From Actinomycetota bacterium (GTDB lineage: Bacteria > Actinomycetota > Acidimicrobiia > Acidimicrobiales > Ilumatobacteraceae), in the NCBI GenBank assembly GCA_009726095.1, contig WLMZ01000027.1, positions 1 to 34,250 on the forward strand: DNA of 34,250 nucleotides. Reading direction: 5' to 3'. The notes under the pieces are model-generated. The model made no database searches. It saw only the letters and a program-made list of their open reading frames with translations, and had not been told where the DNA came from. This document shows positions 21,988 through 30,647 of this stretch, piece by piece. Each line of letters opens with the position of its first letter. The stretch's first letter is position 1. Made by a program: the position numbers and the translations under genes.

Positions 21988-22968
21988 TTGAACAGCTCTC
22001 AGTTTGCACAGAACGACGACGCGGCCCGCAGCGCGGGATTTCACCACGTGCCGGTGATGGCGCATGAGATCATCGAGTTGTTCACCACGGTTCCCCCAGG
22101 TGTGGTGCTCGATGCCACCCTCGGCGGAGGCGGGCACAGCGAGCTCCTCCTCGAACGCCATCCCCACCTGAGCATTCTCGGCATCGATCGGGACCTGAGC
22201 GCCATCGCCGCGGCAACGCAGCGTCTCGCCCGGTTCGCGGACCGCTTCCGGGCAGTGCACTGTCGTTTCGATCACCTGACGACCGCCATGAACACAGCAA
22301 ACGTTGCAACGCTCAGTGGAGCCCTGTTCGACCTCGGTGTCTCCTCGCCCCAGCTCGATCAGGCCGAGCGCGGGTTCTCCTATCGCCACGATGCCCCGCT
22401 CGACATGCGGATGGACCCATCCGAGCCATGGAGCGCTGCCGATGTCGTAAACGGTTGTACCGAACAGGAACTCACCCGGATCCTGTCCGAATACGGCGAC
22501 GAGCGATTCGCCCCCCGAATCGCTCGCGCCATCATCGCCCACCGCCCGATCGAGTCGACCGCCGAGCTGGCTGAAGTCGTTGTCGGAGCAATCCCCGCAG
22601 CGGCGCGCCGCACCGGGGGCCACCCGGCGAAGCGGTCGTTCCAGGCCATTCGCATCGCTGTGAACCGCGAGTTGGAGATCCTGCCCGCCGCGATCGATGC
22701 CGCCATCGCCGCCACCACCGTCGGCGGCCGCGTCGCGGTGCTGTCGTACCACTCGGGCGAGGACCGCATCGTGAAAGAGCGGTTTCGTTCGGCTGAGACC
22801 GGCGATTGCACGTGCCCGTCGGGATTGCCATGCGTCTGCGGCGCCATTCGCACCGTGCGCCTGGTGCGCCGTGTGCCTCGCACGCCGGGTGCCGACGAGC
22901 TGGCCAGCAACCGCCGCGCCGCATCGGCGCGCCTGCGCGTCGTCGAGAAGATCGCGCTGGATCACTGA
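21988..22968 (+). CDS. rsmH: 16S rRNA (cytosine(1402)-N(4))-methyltransferase RsmH
   Basis: This 326-residue enzyme (MraW) methylates N4 of C1402 in 16S rRNA using S-adenosylmethionine. Motifs are HHVPVMAHEIIEL, the SAM loop LDATLGGGGHSELLL, GIDRD, GALFDLGVSSPQLD, and the C-terminal RVAVLSYHSGEDRIVKERF, where the usual Leu in SYHSLEDR is Gly. A Cys-rich segment (CTCPSGLPCVCG) near 273-284 is typical. The start must be TTG 21988: an in-frame stop lies at 21958-21960, no ATG or GTG falls between, and GAGGAAA sits 5 nt upstream. A later GTG would remove the conserved HVPV segment. ftsL follows 2 nt after the stop. Confidence 0.94.
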   Translation: MNSSQFAQNDDAARSAGFHHVPVMAHEIIELFTTVPPGVVLDATLGGGGHSELLLERHPHLSILGIDRDLSAIAAATQRLARFADRFRAVHCRFDHLTTAMNTANVATLSGALFDLGVSSPQLDQAERGFSYRHDAPLDMRMDPSEPWSAADVVNGCTEQELTRILSEYGDERFAPRIARAIIAHRPIESTAELAEVVVGAIPAAARRTGGHPAKRSFQAIRIAVNRELEILPAAIDAAIAATTVGGRVAVLSYHSGEDRIVKERFRSAETGDCTCPSGLPCVCGAIRTVRLVRRVPRTPGADELASNRRAASARLRVVEKIALDH

Positions 22969-22970
22969 GC

Positions 22971-23510
22971 ATGGCTGCTGTCACACCGCTTCGCGATGAA
23001 ACCGAGTTCGAGCCATCGCGCCGCGCCGCCAACGATCGTCGACCGCTCGGCCGTGTCAACGACCCCGTCAGCCGGACCGCTGCTCCTGCGGCGCCGAAAC
23101 CCGCTGGGCTGCAGGTGGTACCGCGCCGTCGTCGCAATGCGAGCATCGTTGCGACCTGCAGTGTGGTCATGTTCTTACTGCTGCTTGGCGCGGTGGCCTT
23201 CCAAACCAAGATCGCCCAGAACCAACTGGCGCTCGACACGACCGAACGAGCCGTCAAGGACGCCCGCGAACGCTACGACGTGCTCCGCCGGGCACGGGCC
23301 GAATTGCGCTCGCCGAACCGCTTGTCGGTGGAGGCAGCGCACCTCGGTATGGTGCCGGCCACCAGCGGCGCGTTCATGACCGTGTCACCGCAGATCGTTG
23401 CCTCCATGAAGGCGACGGCCGGTTGGCTGTCCGAGAACGTGGCCAACAACATCACGTCGTCGTTCGACCAGTTCGGTGCCGTGAAGGCCGTCGCAGGGGA
23501 TACTCCGTGA
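22971..23510 (+). CDS. ftsL: FtsL-like cell division protein
   Basis: This 179-residue single-pass membrane protein has a basic cytoplasmic part (1-55), one helix at about 57-78 (ASIVATCSVVMFLLLLGAVAF), and an outer coiled-coil stretch (about 80-112, QNQLALDTTERAVKDARERYD). The segment RSPNRLSVEAAHLGMVPA matches the FtsL/DivIC-type end motif. FtsL bridges the FtsQLB complex to FtsWI and activates septal synthesis. Position between rsmH and ftsI is diagnostic, since FtsL sequences diverge strongly. It overlaps ftsI by 4 nt (GTGA). A ~40-residue tail extends beyond the motif. Confidence 0.85.
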   Translation: MAAVTPLRDETEFEPSRRAANDRRPLGRVNDPVSRTAAPAAPKPAGLQVVPRRRRNASIVATCSVVMFLLLLGAVAFQTKIAQNQLALDTTERAVKDARERYDVLRRARAELRSPNRLSVEAAHLGMVPATSGAFMTVSPQIVASMKATAGWLSENVANNITSSFDQFGAVKAVAGDTP

Positions 23511-25567
23511 GCGAGCACCGCAGCCACTCGGCGGCGGCGGCGGCGACCCGTGGCGCCCGTGCGCACGGGCGCATCCCTCAGCGGACCACATCGGCCGGGC
23601 CCACCACGGCGTCGGGCCACCGGGCACCACGGCCAGAGGCCCGGCATGCGCAGCGCACGACCGGTAAGCACTCCGGCCCGGCACAGGCGCCACAGCACTC
23701 CAGCGACGTGCGCTCCGCAGGGCGCACGACCGCTGCACATCCGCAGCGCAGGCATCCCCGCGGGACAACGCCCACCGATCGTCGGACTCAGGGTGGCGGC
23801 GCGCCCCCGAGGGCGGTCAAGCGCGGTTTCGGAGCCGGCCTACCGCGCCGCCGCCTGATTGCACTGTTCGTGGTCGCCGTGCTCGTGTTCGGCGTCGTCT
23901 TGGTGCGCATTACGTTGTTGCAGACAAGCGGTGCCCGTTCGTACACGCTGGCTGGCACCCATCAGCGCACGCAGGAGACCGTCCTGCATGCCAGCCGCGG
24001 GGTGATCTTCGATCGCAACGGTGACGAACTGGCGTTGTCGGTTCCGGCGACGACCATCTTCGTGAATCCCAAATTGGTCGGCGACGCCGATGCCACGGCT
24101 GCTGCGCTGGGCACCATGTTGCAGCTCACGCCGGAACGGCAACAGAACCTCGCCGAGGCGATGCGCAACAAGGACAAGAGCTTCGTCTATGTGGCCCGCC
24201 AGATCGACGATGCCTCGGCAGCGTCGGTGATGGCGCTCAAGCTCGCCGGCGTCGACTCGTATCGTGAAAGCACCCGTGTGATCCCCGGTGGCGATCTGGC
24301 CCGCGGTGTGATCGGCCATACCGACACCGACGGTACGGGTACGGCCGGGCTGGAGCAGCAGTACGACAAGCTGCTCACCGGTGTTGATGGCGAGCTGGTG
24401 CGCGAGCATGATCGCCAGGGTCGATCCATTCCTGGCACGGGCACGGTGGCAGCACCCGCTGTCCCCGGCAACGACATCGTGTCCACGATCGATCGCTCGA
24501 TCCAGTTCACGCTCGAGCAGGCGCTGCTCGCCCGTGCCAGCGAACTCGGCGCACGCGGCGGCACCGCCATCGTGGAGGAAACCAGCACCGGCAACATCCT
24601 CGCAATGGCCAGCGTGCGTCGCGATGACATGGGCGTGTACCACGTGACCACGGCCAACGTCGGCGCCGTCGATTCCTACGAGCCGGGCTCGGTGGCCAAG
24701 GTGGTCACCATTGCCGCTGGGCTCAATGAGGGCGTCGTCACCCCCGACAGTTCGCTGCGGGTACCCGGACGCATCGTGTACGACTCGGGCACGCCGTGGG
24801 CGTTCACCATCACCGACGCCGAGCCGCACGCCACCGAGGACATGTCGGTGCACGACATCCTCGTGCACTCCTCAAACATCGGCACCATCGGTGTGTCCCA
24901 GTTGATCGGTGCCGAAAAGCAGTACGACTACATGACGGCCTTCGGCCTGGGTCAGCGTTCCGCCCTCGGATTCCCCGGTGAGTCCAAGGGCATTCTCAAG
25001 CAATGGCAGCAGTGGCAGGGCACCGAGCGGATCACGCCAGCGTACGGATATGGGGTCGCCGCCACCGCCATCCAGCTGGTCGGAGCGGTCAACACGATCG
25101 CGAACAACGGCCTGTACGTGGCGCCCCGTTTGGTACAGGCCATCATCGGCCAGGACGGCACGATGCGGCCGGTTGCCGCCTCGGCAACACGCCAGGTGGT
25201 GTCCCCACAGACCGCACAGCAGATGAACCTGATCATGCGTGACGTGGTGTGTGACGGCACGGCCACCCGTGCGCAGGTCGATGGCATCACCATCGCCGGC
25301 AAGACCGGAACCGGCGTGAAGGCGGTCGACGGCCAGTACAGCAGTGCTGCGAAGGTCAAGGCCTACTACTCGTCGTTCGTTGGTTTCTTCCCGGCCGAGG
25401 CCCCACGGGTCACGACGCTGATCTCCATCGACGAGCCCCCTGCGGGCAACATCGACCGATTCGGTGGCACCGCAGCAGCGCCCGTGTTCCAGGCAGTGGT
25501 GCCCACGATCATGCATCAGCTCGGTATCCAACCCCCCAATGCTGCCGGTGGGTGCCCAGCGCGATGA
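23507..25567 (+). CDS. ftsI: Septal peptidoglycan transpeptidase FtsI (PBP3)
   Basis: This 686-residue class B penicillin-binding protein cross-links septal peptidoglycan. A ~115-residue cytoplasmic region rich in Ser, Thr, Arg, His and Pro comes first. A membrane helix follows (about 116-137, LIALFVVAVLVFGVVLVRI), then the dimer domain starting ASRGVIFDRNGDELA. The transpeptidase has Ser395 and Lys398 in EPGSVAKVV, SSN at 455-457 and KTGT at 599-602. The disordered N-terminus is longer than in E. coli but long polar N-termini occur in actinobacteria. GTG 23507 is set by the GTGA overlap with ftsL. No PASTA domain is present. Confidence 0.95.
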   Translation: MSEHRSHSAAAAATRGARAHGRIPQRTTSAGPTTASGHRAPRPEARHAQRTTGKHSGPAQAPQHSSDVRSAGRTTAAHPQRRHPRGTTPTDRRTQGGGAPPRAVKRGFGAGLPRRRLIALFVVAVLVFGVVLVRITLLQTSGARSYTLAGTHQRTQETVLHASRGVIFDRNGDELALSVPATTIFVNPKLVGDADATAAALGTMLQLTPERQQNLAEAMRNKDKSFVYVARQIDDASAASVMALKLAGVDSYRESTRVIPGGDLARGVIGHTDTDGTGTAGLEQQYDKLLTGVDGELVREHDRQGRSIPGTGTVAAPAVPGNDIVSTIDRSIQFTLEQALLARASELGARGGTAIVEETSTGNILAMASVRRDDMGVYHVTTANVGAVDSYEPGSVAKVVTIAAGLNEGVVTPDSSLRVPGRIVYDSGTPWAFTITDAEPHATEDMSVHDILVHSSNIGTIGVSQLIGAEKQYDYMTAFGLGQRSALGFPGESKGILKQWQQWQGTERITPAYGYGVAATAIQLVGAVNTIANNGLYVAPRLVQAIIGQDGTMRPVAASATRQVVSPQTAQQMNLIMRDVVCDGTATRAQVDGITIAGKTGTGVKAVDGQYSSAAKVKAYYSSFVGFFPAEAPRVTTLISIDEPPAGNIDRFGGTAAAPVFQAVVPTIMHQLGIQPPNAAGGCPAR

Positions 25568-25577
25568 TCGGGTCGGC

Positions 25578-27020
25578 ATGAGTGCCCGTTCGTACGAGCA
25601 GCTCTCCTCACTGATCGCCCGGGTCGCCGAGGTGCAGGTTCGCCTCCAGCTTCCCGGTGGAGCGGTGCCTGATCCCATCATCACCGACGTCGTGTTCGAT
25701 TCGCGCCGCGTCGTACCCGGTTGCCTCTTCGTGTGTCTGCGTGGGGCGCACTCCGACGGCCACACCTTCGCCGATGCTGCGGTCTCTGCTGGCGCCGTGG
25801 CACTGGTCGTCGACCATCAAGTGTTCACCAGCGAACCGGTTGCCCAGCTCGTGGTCAGCGACACCCGCCGGGCGATGGGCTACCTGTCGAGCGCCTTCTT
25901 CCACAATCCGAGTCGAGCGCTGACCATCGTCGGCATCACCGGCACCAACGGCAAGACCACCACAGCGCACATTCTGTCGTGTGCACTCGAAGCCCTGGGT
26001 TCGCCCACCGGTGTGATCGGCACGCTCTCCGGGGCGCACACCACACCCGAAGCCCCCGATCTGCAGCGCCGCCTGGCCGGTTTCGTGGAGCAGGGTTGTT
26101 CGTCGGTGGCCATGGAGGTGTCATCGCACGCGCTGGCGCTCGACCGCGTGCTCGGCACCCGGTTCCGTGTCGGCGTGTTCACCAATCTGGGTCGGGATCA
26201 CCTCGATCTGCACCAGACCCAAGAGCGCTATTTCGCCGCAAAGGCCCGGCTGTTCCAGGCAGATCTCACCGATCACGGCGTGGTCAACACCGACGACGTG
26301 CATGGGCGCCTGCTGGTCGACGTTGCCGATATCCCGTTGACCACGTTCTGTCTCGACGACGCCGTGGGACTTGGGGTGAGCGCCTTCGAGCACTCCTACA
26401 CCTGGCGGGGTGAGCGGATCCATGTCGGGCTCGGTGGTCGCTTCAACGCGTCGAACAGCCTGGCTGCGGCAACCACGCTTGGAGTGTTGGGCTACTCCCC
26501 GTCGGATATCGCTGGCGCACTCGCTACCACCACGGCGGTGAGCGGCCGGTTCGAGCCAATCGAGGCCGGCCAGGATTTCGTGGTGATCGTCGATTATGCC
26601 CACACGCCCGACGCAATGGTCGAGGTGCTCTCGGCGGCCCGGGCAGTGGCGGGGGAGCACCGGCTCATCGTGGTCTTCGGCTGCGGCGGCGATCGTGACC
26701 CCGAAAAGCGACCACTGATGGGGCTCGCTGCGGCCACGCTCGCCGACCATCTCGTCATCACTTCGGATAACCCCCGCTCAGAGCCACCGCTCGCGATCAT
26801 CAATGACGTGATCGGAGGGGTACCCGGCGAGTACCGTGAAAAGGCTGTGGTGGAGCCAGATCGTCTCGAAGCCATCGCAGCCGCGCTCCGGGCCGCCGGC
26901 CCGGGCGATGTCGTGGTCATTGCTGGAAAGGGCCACGAAACCACCCAAACAATTCGATCCACGGTGTCACCTTTTGACGATCGGTCCGTGGCGCGAGCAC
27001 TGCTGGAGCGCATGTCGTGA
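25578..27020 (+). CDS. murE: UDP-MurNAc-tripeptide synthetase MurE (meso-DAP type)
   Basis: This 480-residue ligase adds the third amino acid to UDP-MurNAc-L-Ala-D-Glu. It has the ATP loop GITGTNGKTTT (119-129), TTPE at 155-158, the carbamylated Lys222 in YFAAKARLF and the HTPD and GGDRDPEKRP segments. DNPRSE (397-402) is the pocket that selects meso-diaminopimelate over lysine, so the wall is predicted to be of the DAP type. The ATG lies 10 nt after ftsI. Its last bases overlap the mraY start (GTGA). The usual next gene, murF, is not there. Confidence 0.95.
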   Translation: MSARSYEQLSSLIARVAEVQVRLQLPGGAVPDPIITDVVFDSRRVVPGCLFVCLRGAHSDGHTFADAAVSAGAVALVVDHQVFTSEPVAQLVVSDTRRAMGYLSSAFFHNPSRALTIVGITGTNGKTTTAHILSCALEALGSPTGVIGTLSGAHTTPEAPDLQRRLAGFVEQGCSSVAMEVSSHALALDRVLGTRFRVGVFTNLGRDHLDLHQTQERYFAAKARLFQADLTDHGVVNTDDVHGRLLVDVADIPLTTFCLDDAVGLGVSAFEHSYTWRGERIHVGLGGRFNASNSLAAATTLGVLGYSPSDIAGALATTTAVSGRFEPIEAGQDFVVIVDYAHTPDAMVEVLSAARAVAGEHRLIVVFGCGGDRDPEKRPLMGLAAATLADHLVITSDNPRSEPPLAIINDVIGGVPGEYREKAVVEPDRLEAIAAALRAAGPGDVVVIAGKGHETTQTIRSTVSPFDDRSVARALLERMS

Positions 27021-28063
27021 TCGCCATAATGTTCGCAGGCGCAACTGCGATGATCGTGTCCCTCGTGGGTACCCGGTTCCTCATTACCTTTTTTCGTACC
27101 CGGGGAAAGGGGCAGCCCATCCTCGGCAAAGAGGACATGGGTCCTGAGCACCACATGGTGAAGGCCGGCACGCCCACGATGGGCGGCATCGCCATCGTGG
27201 TCGGCGCGTTCGCCGGGTGGATGGTGGCGCACGTTCGCGACCTTGCCTTCTCCAATCAGGCAGAGATCGCCTGGGTGGGCATCTTGGTGATGGCCGGGAT
27301 GGGTTTCCTCGATGACTACATCAAGGTGAAGAAGGCCCACAACCGCGGCATCTTCTGGAAGAAGAAGAGCTACATCACCCTCGGGCTCAGCATCCTGCTG
27401 GCGTGGTGGCTGGTTGCAGCCACCAGCGTCAGCGAGACCCTGTCGTTCACGCGCGCCGACCTGCCCGACTGGCACCTGCCCTGGTACGTGTGGGTGCTGT
27501 GGGCGGGCACGATGATCTGGGCCACGAGCAACGCTGTCAACGTCACCGACGGTCTCGATGGCCTGGCGGGCGGTTCGGCCATGATCGGCTTCCTGGCGTT
27601 CGCAATCATCGGGTATATGGCGCTGCGCTATCGCACCATCTATTCCGACGTCGTGAACCCGCTCGACCTGGCCGTGATGGCTGCGGCCTTTGCCGGTGCC
27701 TGCGCCGGCTTTCTCTGGTACAACGCAGCGCCGGCGCGCATCTTCATGGGTGACGTTGGTGCCCTAGCACTCGGCACGGCGTTGTCGCTGTTGGCGCTCA
27801 CGCTCAACACCCACCTGCTGCTGCTGCTGATCTGTGGCATCAACGTGATGGAGGCCGGTTCGGTCGCCATCCAGATGGTGGTGTTCAAGGCGAGTGGGCG
27901 CAAGAAGCGCCTGTTTCGCATGTCGCCGATCCATCATCATTTCGAACTGCTCGGTTGGCCCGAGACCACGGTCATCATCCGCTTCTGGCTGATCGCCGGC
28001 ATCTCCGTGGCCAGCGCCCTTGCACTGTTCATCGCCGACTTCACCAAGCAGGTCAAGGGCTGA
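27017..28063 (+). CDS. mraY: Phospho-MurNAc-pentapeptide transferase MraY
   Basis: This 348-residue integral membrane enzyme moves phospho-MurNAc-pentapeptide to undecaprenyl phosphate, giving lipid I. About ten helices are predicted. Catalytic motifs are Asp99-Asp100 in GFLDDYIKV, NAVNVTDGLDGLAGG (172-186), Asp246 in FMGDVGALALG and the PIHHHFE motif (304-310) after KASGRKKRLFRM. The usual Thr-Gly-Ser after FMGD reads Val-Gly-Ala. The start is GTG 27017, overlapping the murE stop, and the stop shares one base with the murD start. Its substrate needs MurF, which must be encoded elsewhere. Confidence 0.96.
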   Translation: MIAIMFAGATAMIVSLVGTRFLITFFRTRGKGQPILGKEDMGPEHHMVKAGTPTMGGIAIVVGAFAGWMVAHVRDLAFSNQAEIAWVGILVMAGMGFLDDYIKVKKAHNRGIFWKKKSYITLGLSILLAWWLVAATSVSETLSFTRADLPDWHLPWYVWVLWAGTMIWATSNAVNVTDGLDGLAGGSAMIGFLAFAIIGYMALRYRTIYSDVVNPLDLAVMAAAFAGACAGFLWYNAAPARIFMGDVGALALGTALSLLALTLNTHLLLLLICGINVMEAGSVAIQMVVFKASGRKKRLFRMSPIHHHFELLGWPETTVIIRFWLIAGISVASALALFIADFTKQVKG

Positions 28064-29448
28064 TGGCGCGCGTCCTCGTGTACGGCGTGGCGATCGCTGG
28101 TCGGGCAGCGATCCGCGGGCTGCTCCAACGGGGATACCACGTCGTCGCCGCAGATGATGCCGTCGACCCCGCCAAGATCGCCGTTGCCGACGAGTTCGGC
28201 GTCGAGCTGGTCGCATCGCCCGATGCCGACACCATCCAACGCCTCGTCACCGATTGCGATTTCGTGGCACCCGCGCCAGGGGTGCCCGAGACGCACGCCG
28301 TGGTGATGGCCGCCCTCGCCATGGGCCGGCCGCTGCGCACCGAGATCGATCTGGCCTACGAGTGGGAACAGCAGCGCTCCGGCGGGCCGCGGCCGATGCT
28401 GGCCGTCACCGGTACCGATGGCAAGACCACCACCACGTTGTTGGCCACAGAGATGCTGCACGCTGCCGGACTGCGGGCGATGGCGGTGGGCAACACCGAC
28501 GTGCCGCTCGTCGAGGCCATCGACGACGACACGCTCGATGTTTTCGTGGTCGAGTGCACCAGCTTCCGGCTCAGCTGGACCACCTGTTTCCGGGCCGAGG
28601 CTGCGGTCTGGCTGAACCTCGCCCCCGATCACCTCAACTGGCATCGCGACATGGCCAGCTACGAGGCCGCCAAGGCGCGCCTGTGGATGCATCAACGCTG
28701 CGACGACGTGGCGATCGGCTTCGTCGATGACGCCGCCGTGATGCGCCAGTTGGCCAACGCCCCCGGGCGCCGGCTCACCTTCGGCCTGACCGGAGCCGAT
28801 TACCACTGCCTCAGCCTGCCCGCCGTCGGCGGCACCCTGATGGGTCCGATGGGTCCGATCTGCTCGGTCGCCGAGATGCGTCGGGCGTTGCCGCACGACA
28901 TCACGAACGCGCTCGCTGCGGCTGCGCTGGTCCAGCAGAGCGGCCTTGCCGATACCGCTGCCATCGCCAGCGCTGTCCGCACGTTCGTCGGTCCTGCGCA
29001 CCGCATCGAACCGATCGGCGAAGCAGGTGGCGTGCGGTGGTACAACGACTCGAAGGCCACCACGCCGCACGCAGCGCTCACCGCGATCCGGGCGTTCGAT
29101 CATCTGGTGCTGATTGCCGGGGGACGCAACAAGGGCCTCGATCTGGCATCGCTGGCCGGCGAGCCGGCGCGCATGCGTGGCGTCGTGGCCATCGGCGAGT
29201 CTGCCGACATCGTCAGCTCAGCCTTTGCGGGTCTCTGCCCGGTTCGCCGCGCCGATTCCATGGCCGAGGCCGTGGCGCTGGCCGGCGACATGGCCCACAC
29301 CGGCGACGCCGTGGTGCTGTCACCCGGATGCGCCAGCTTCGACTGGTATCCCGAGGGCGGTTACCCGGCCCGCGGCGACGACTTCCGTCGCTGCGTACAG
29401 GCCCGCCTCGCCACCACACACCACGGCAGTGAGGGAGCAGCACCATGA
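28063..29448 (+). CDS. murD: UDP-MurNAc-L-alanine:D-glutamate ligase MurD
   Basis: This 461-residue cytoplasmic ligase adds D-glutamate to UDP-MurNAc-L-Ala. The ATP loop is GTDGKTTTT with Lys121; the usual Asn is Asp. Other motifs are ECTSFRLSW, NLAPDHLNWH, KARLWMHQ, the DSKATTPHAAL segment, LIAGGRNKGLD and LSPGCASFDWY...RGDDF. These are recognisable but looser than in E. coli (SSFQL, TPDHLDRH, SKATNPHAA). A small 9-bp tandem copy encodes MGPMGP near residue 261. The ATG overlaps the mraY stop by one base, and the ftsW start overlaps the murD stop by 4 nt. Confidence 0.93.
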   Translation: MARVLVYGVAIAGRAAIRGLLQRGYHVVAADDAVDPAKIAVADEFGVELVASPDADTIQRLVTDCDFVAPAPGVPETHAVVMAALAMGRPLRTEIDLAYEWEQQRSGGPRPMLAVTGTDGKTTTTLLATEMLHAAGLRAMAVGNTDVPLVEAIDDDTLDVFVVECTSFRLSWTTCFRAEAAVWLNLAPDHLNWHRDMASYEAAKARLWMHQRCDDVAIGFVDDAAVMRQLANAPGRRLTFGLTGADYHCLSLPAVGGTLMGPMGPICSVAEMRRALPHDITNALAAAALVQQSGLADTAAIASAVRTFVGPAHRIEPIGEAGGVRWYNDSKATTPHAALTAIRAFDHLVLIAGGRNKGLDLASLAGEPARMRGVVAIGESADIVSSAFAGLCPVRRADSMAEAVALAGDMAHTGDAVVLSPGCASFDWYPEGGYPARGDDFRRCVQARLATTHHGSEGAAP

Positions 29449-30641
29449 CGGCGGGCACCACACTCATCGGCGACCGCCGTCGATCGACGCTCGAGCGCAT
29501 GTCGTCGCAACGACACCAGCCCAGCCGCCGAGCCGATGCTCGTCCGCTCGGGCCGCCGCCCGCCGCCTTCTATGTCATTGCCCTGGTGGTCACCGTACTG
29601 ATCATGCTCGGCCTGGTGATGGTGTTCTCGGCGTCGGCCATCACCTCGCTGCACCGCGGCAACTCGCCATGGCGCATCTTCAACCGGCAGTTGCTCTGGG
29701 CCGTGATCGGCGGGGCGGCCATGGTTGGCGCGGCCCGTGTGCCGTACCAAAGCTGGCGGCGCTACATCCGTGCGGGGCTCGGCGTCGCCTACGTGTTGAT
29801 GCTGCTTCCGTTCGTGCCGGGCCTCGGTGTGTCGGTCAACGAATCACGTGCTTGGGTGTTCATCGGTCCCCTCGGCTTCCAACCCTCTGAGTTCTTGAAG
29901 CTCGCCATTCTGCTGTACTGCGTCGACCTGTTGTCTCGCCGCGAGAAGGAGATAGCGAACCTGCGCCGCACGATGGGACCCGTGCTGTGCATCACCGGAA
30001 TCGGTGCAGCGCTGTGCGTGTCGCAGGGAGACCTGGGCTCGGCCATCGTGCTTGCGGCCATGGTCTTCGCCGTCGCGTTCATCGCTGGCGCTCCGATGGT
30101 GCCAATGATCATCGCGACCGTGGCTACGGGGGCCCTCGCATCTGCGTTCGTGTTCAGCAGCCAACGCCGGTTCAACCGCTTCACCGCATTTCTCGACATC
30201 ACCGCCCATAAGGACTATCTCAGCTATCAGGTGTACCAAGCCATGATTGGTATGGCCACGGGCGGGGTCAGTGGTACCGGCGTGGGCAGCGGGCCGTCGA
30301 AGTGGGGCTATCTGCCGTTGGCCCACAGTGACTTCATCTTCGCAGTCATCGGCGAGGAGCTCGGTCTGGTCGGGGTGGTTGCCGTGATCGGTGGTTTCCT
30401 GTTGCTCTCCTATTTTGGTGTGCAGGTGGCGCTCGCCGCCCGCGACCGCTTCGGCATGCTCCTGGCCGGAGGCATCGTGGCCTGGCTGGCGGTGCAGGCG
30501 ATCATCAACGTCGGGGGAGTGAGCGGCGTCATGCCGGTCACAGGACTGACCCTTCCGTTCGTGTCCTCCGGTGGTAGTTCACTGTTTGTCTGCATGACCG
30601 GGGCGGGCCTGTTGCTCAACGTCGCCCGCAACGTCAGGTAG
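29445..30641 (+). CDS. ftsW: Septal peptidoglycan glycosyltransferase FtsW
   Basis: This 398-residue SEDS protein polymerises lipid II glycan strands at the septum with FtsI. A ~40-residue polar N-terminus precedes about ten helices. Motifs are LVMVFSAS after the first helix, FQPSEFLKLAILLY, SQGDLGSAIV, the large-loop LAHSDFIFAVIGEELGLVG with the catalytic Asp, and LPFVSSGGSSLFVCM, where the usual Tyr of SYGGSS is Ser. The ATG overlaps the murD stop (ATGA), and murG starts 6 nt after. The order murD-ftsW-murG is the standard dcw order, which separates it from RodA. Confidence 0.95.
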   Translation: MTAGTTLIGDRRRSTLERMSSQRHQPSRRADARPLGPPPAAFYVIALVVTVLIMLGLVMVFSASAITSLHRGNSPWRIFNRQLLWAVIGGAAMVGAARVPYQSWRRYIRAGLGVAYVLMLLPFVPGLGVSVNESRAWVFIGPLGFQPSEFLKLAILLYCVDLLSRREKEIANLRRTMGPVLCITGIGAALCVSQGDLGSAIVLAAMVFAVAFIAGAPMVPMIIATVATGALASAFVFSSQRRFNRFTAFLDITAHKDYLSYQVYQAMIGMATGGVSGTGVGSGPSKWGYLPLAHSDFIFAVIGEELGLVGVVAVIGGFLLLSYFGVQVALAARDRFGMLLAGGIVAWLAVQAIINVGGVSGVMPVTGLTLPFVSSGGSSLFVCMTGAGLLLNVARNVR

Positions 30642-30647
30642 CCCCGC

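Noticed and set aside
28840-28860. Duplicated ATGGGTCCG in murD as a sign of a frameshift or repeat locus
   Set aside because: It is in frame, only two copies, and the gene reads through with all later motifs intact.
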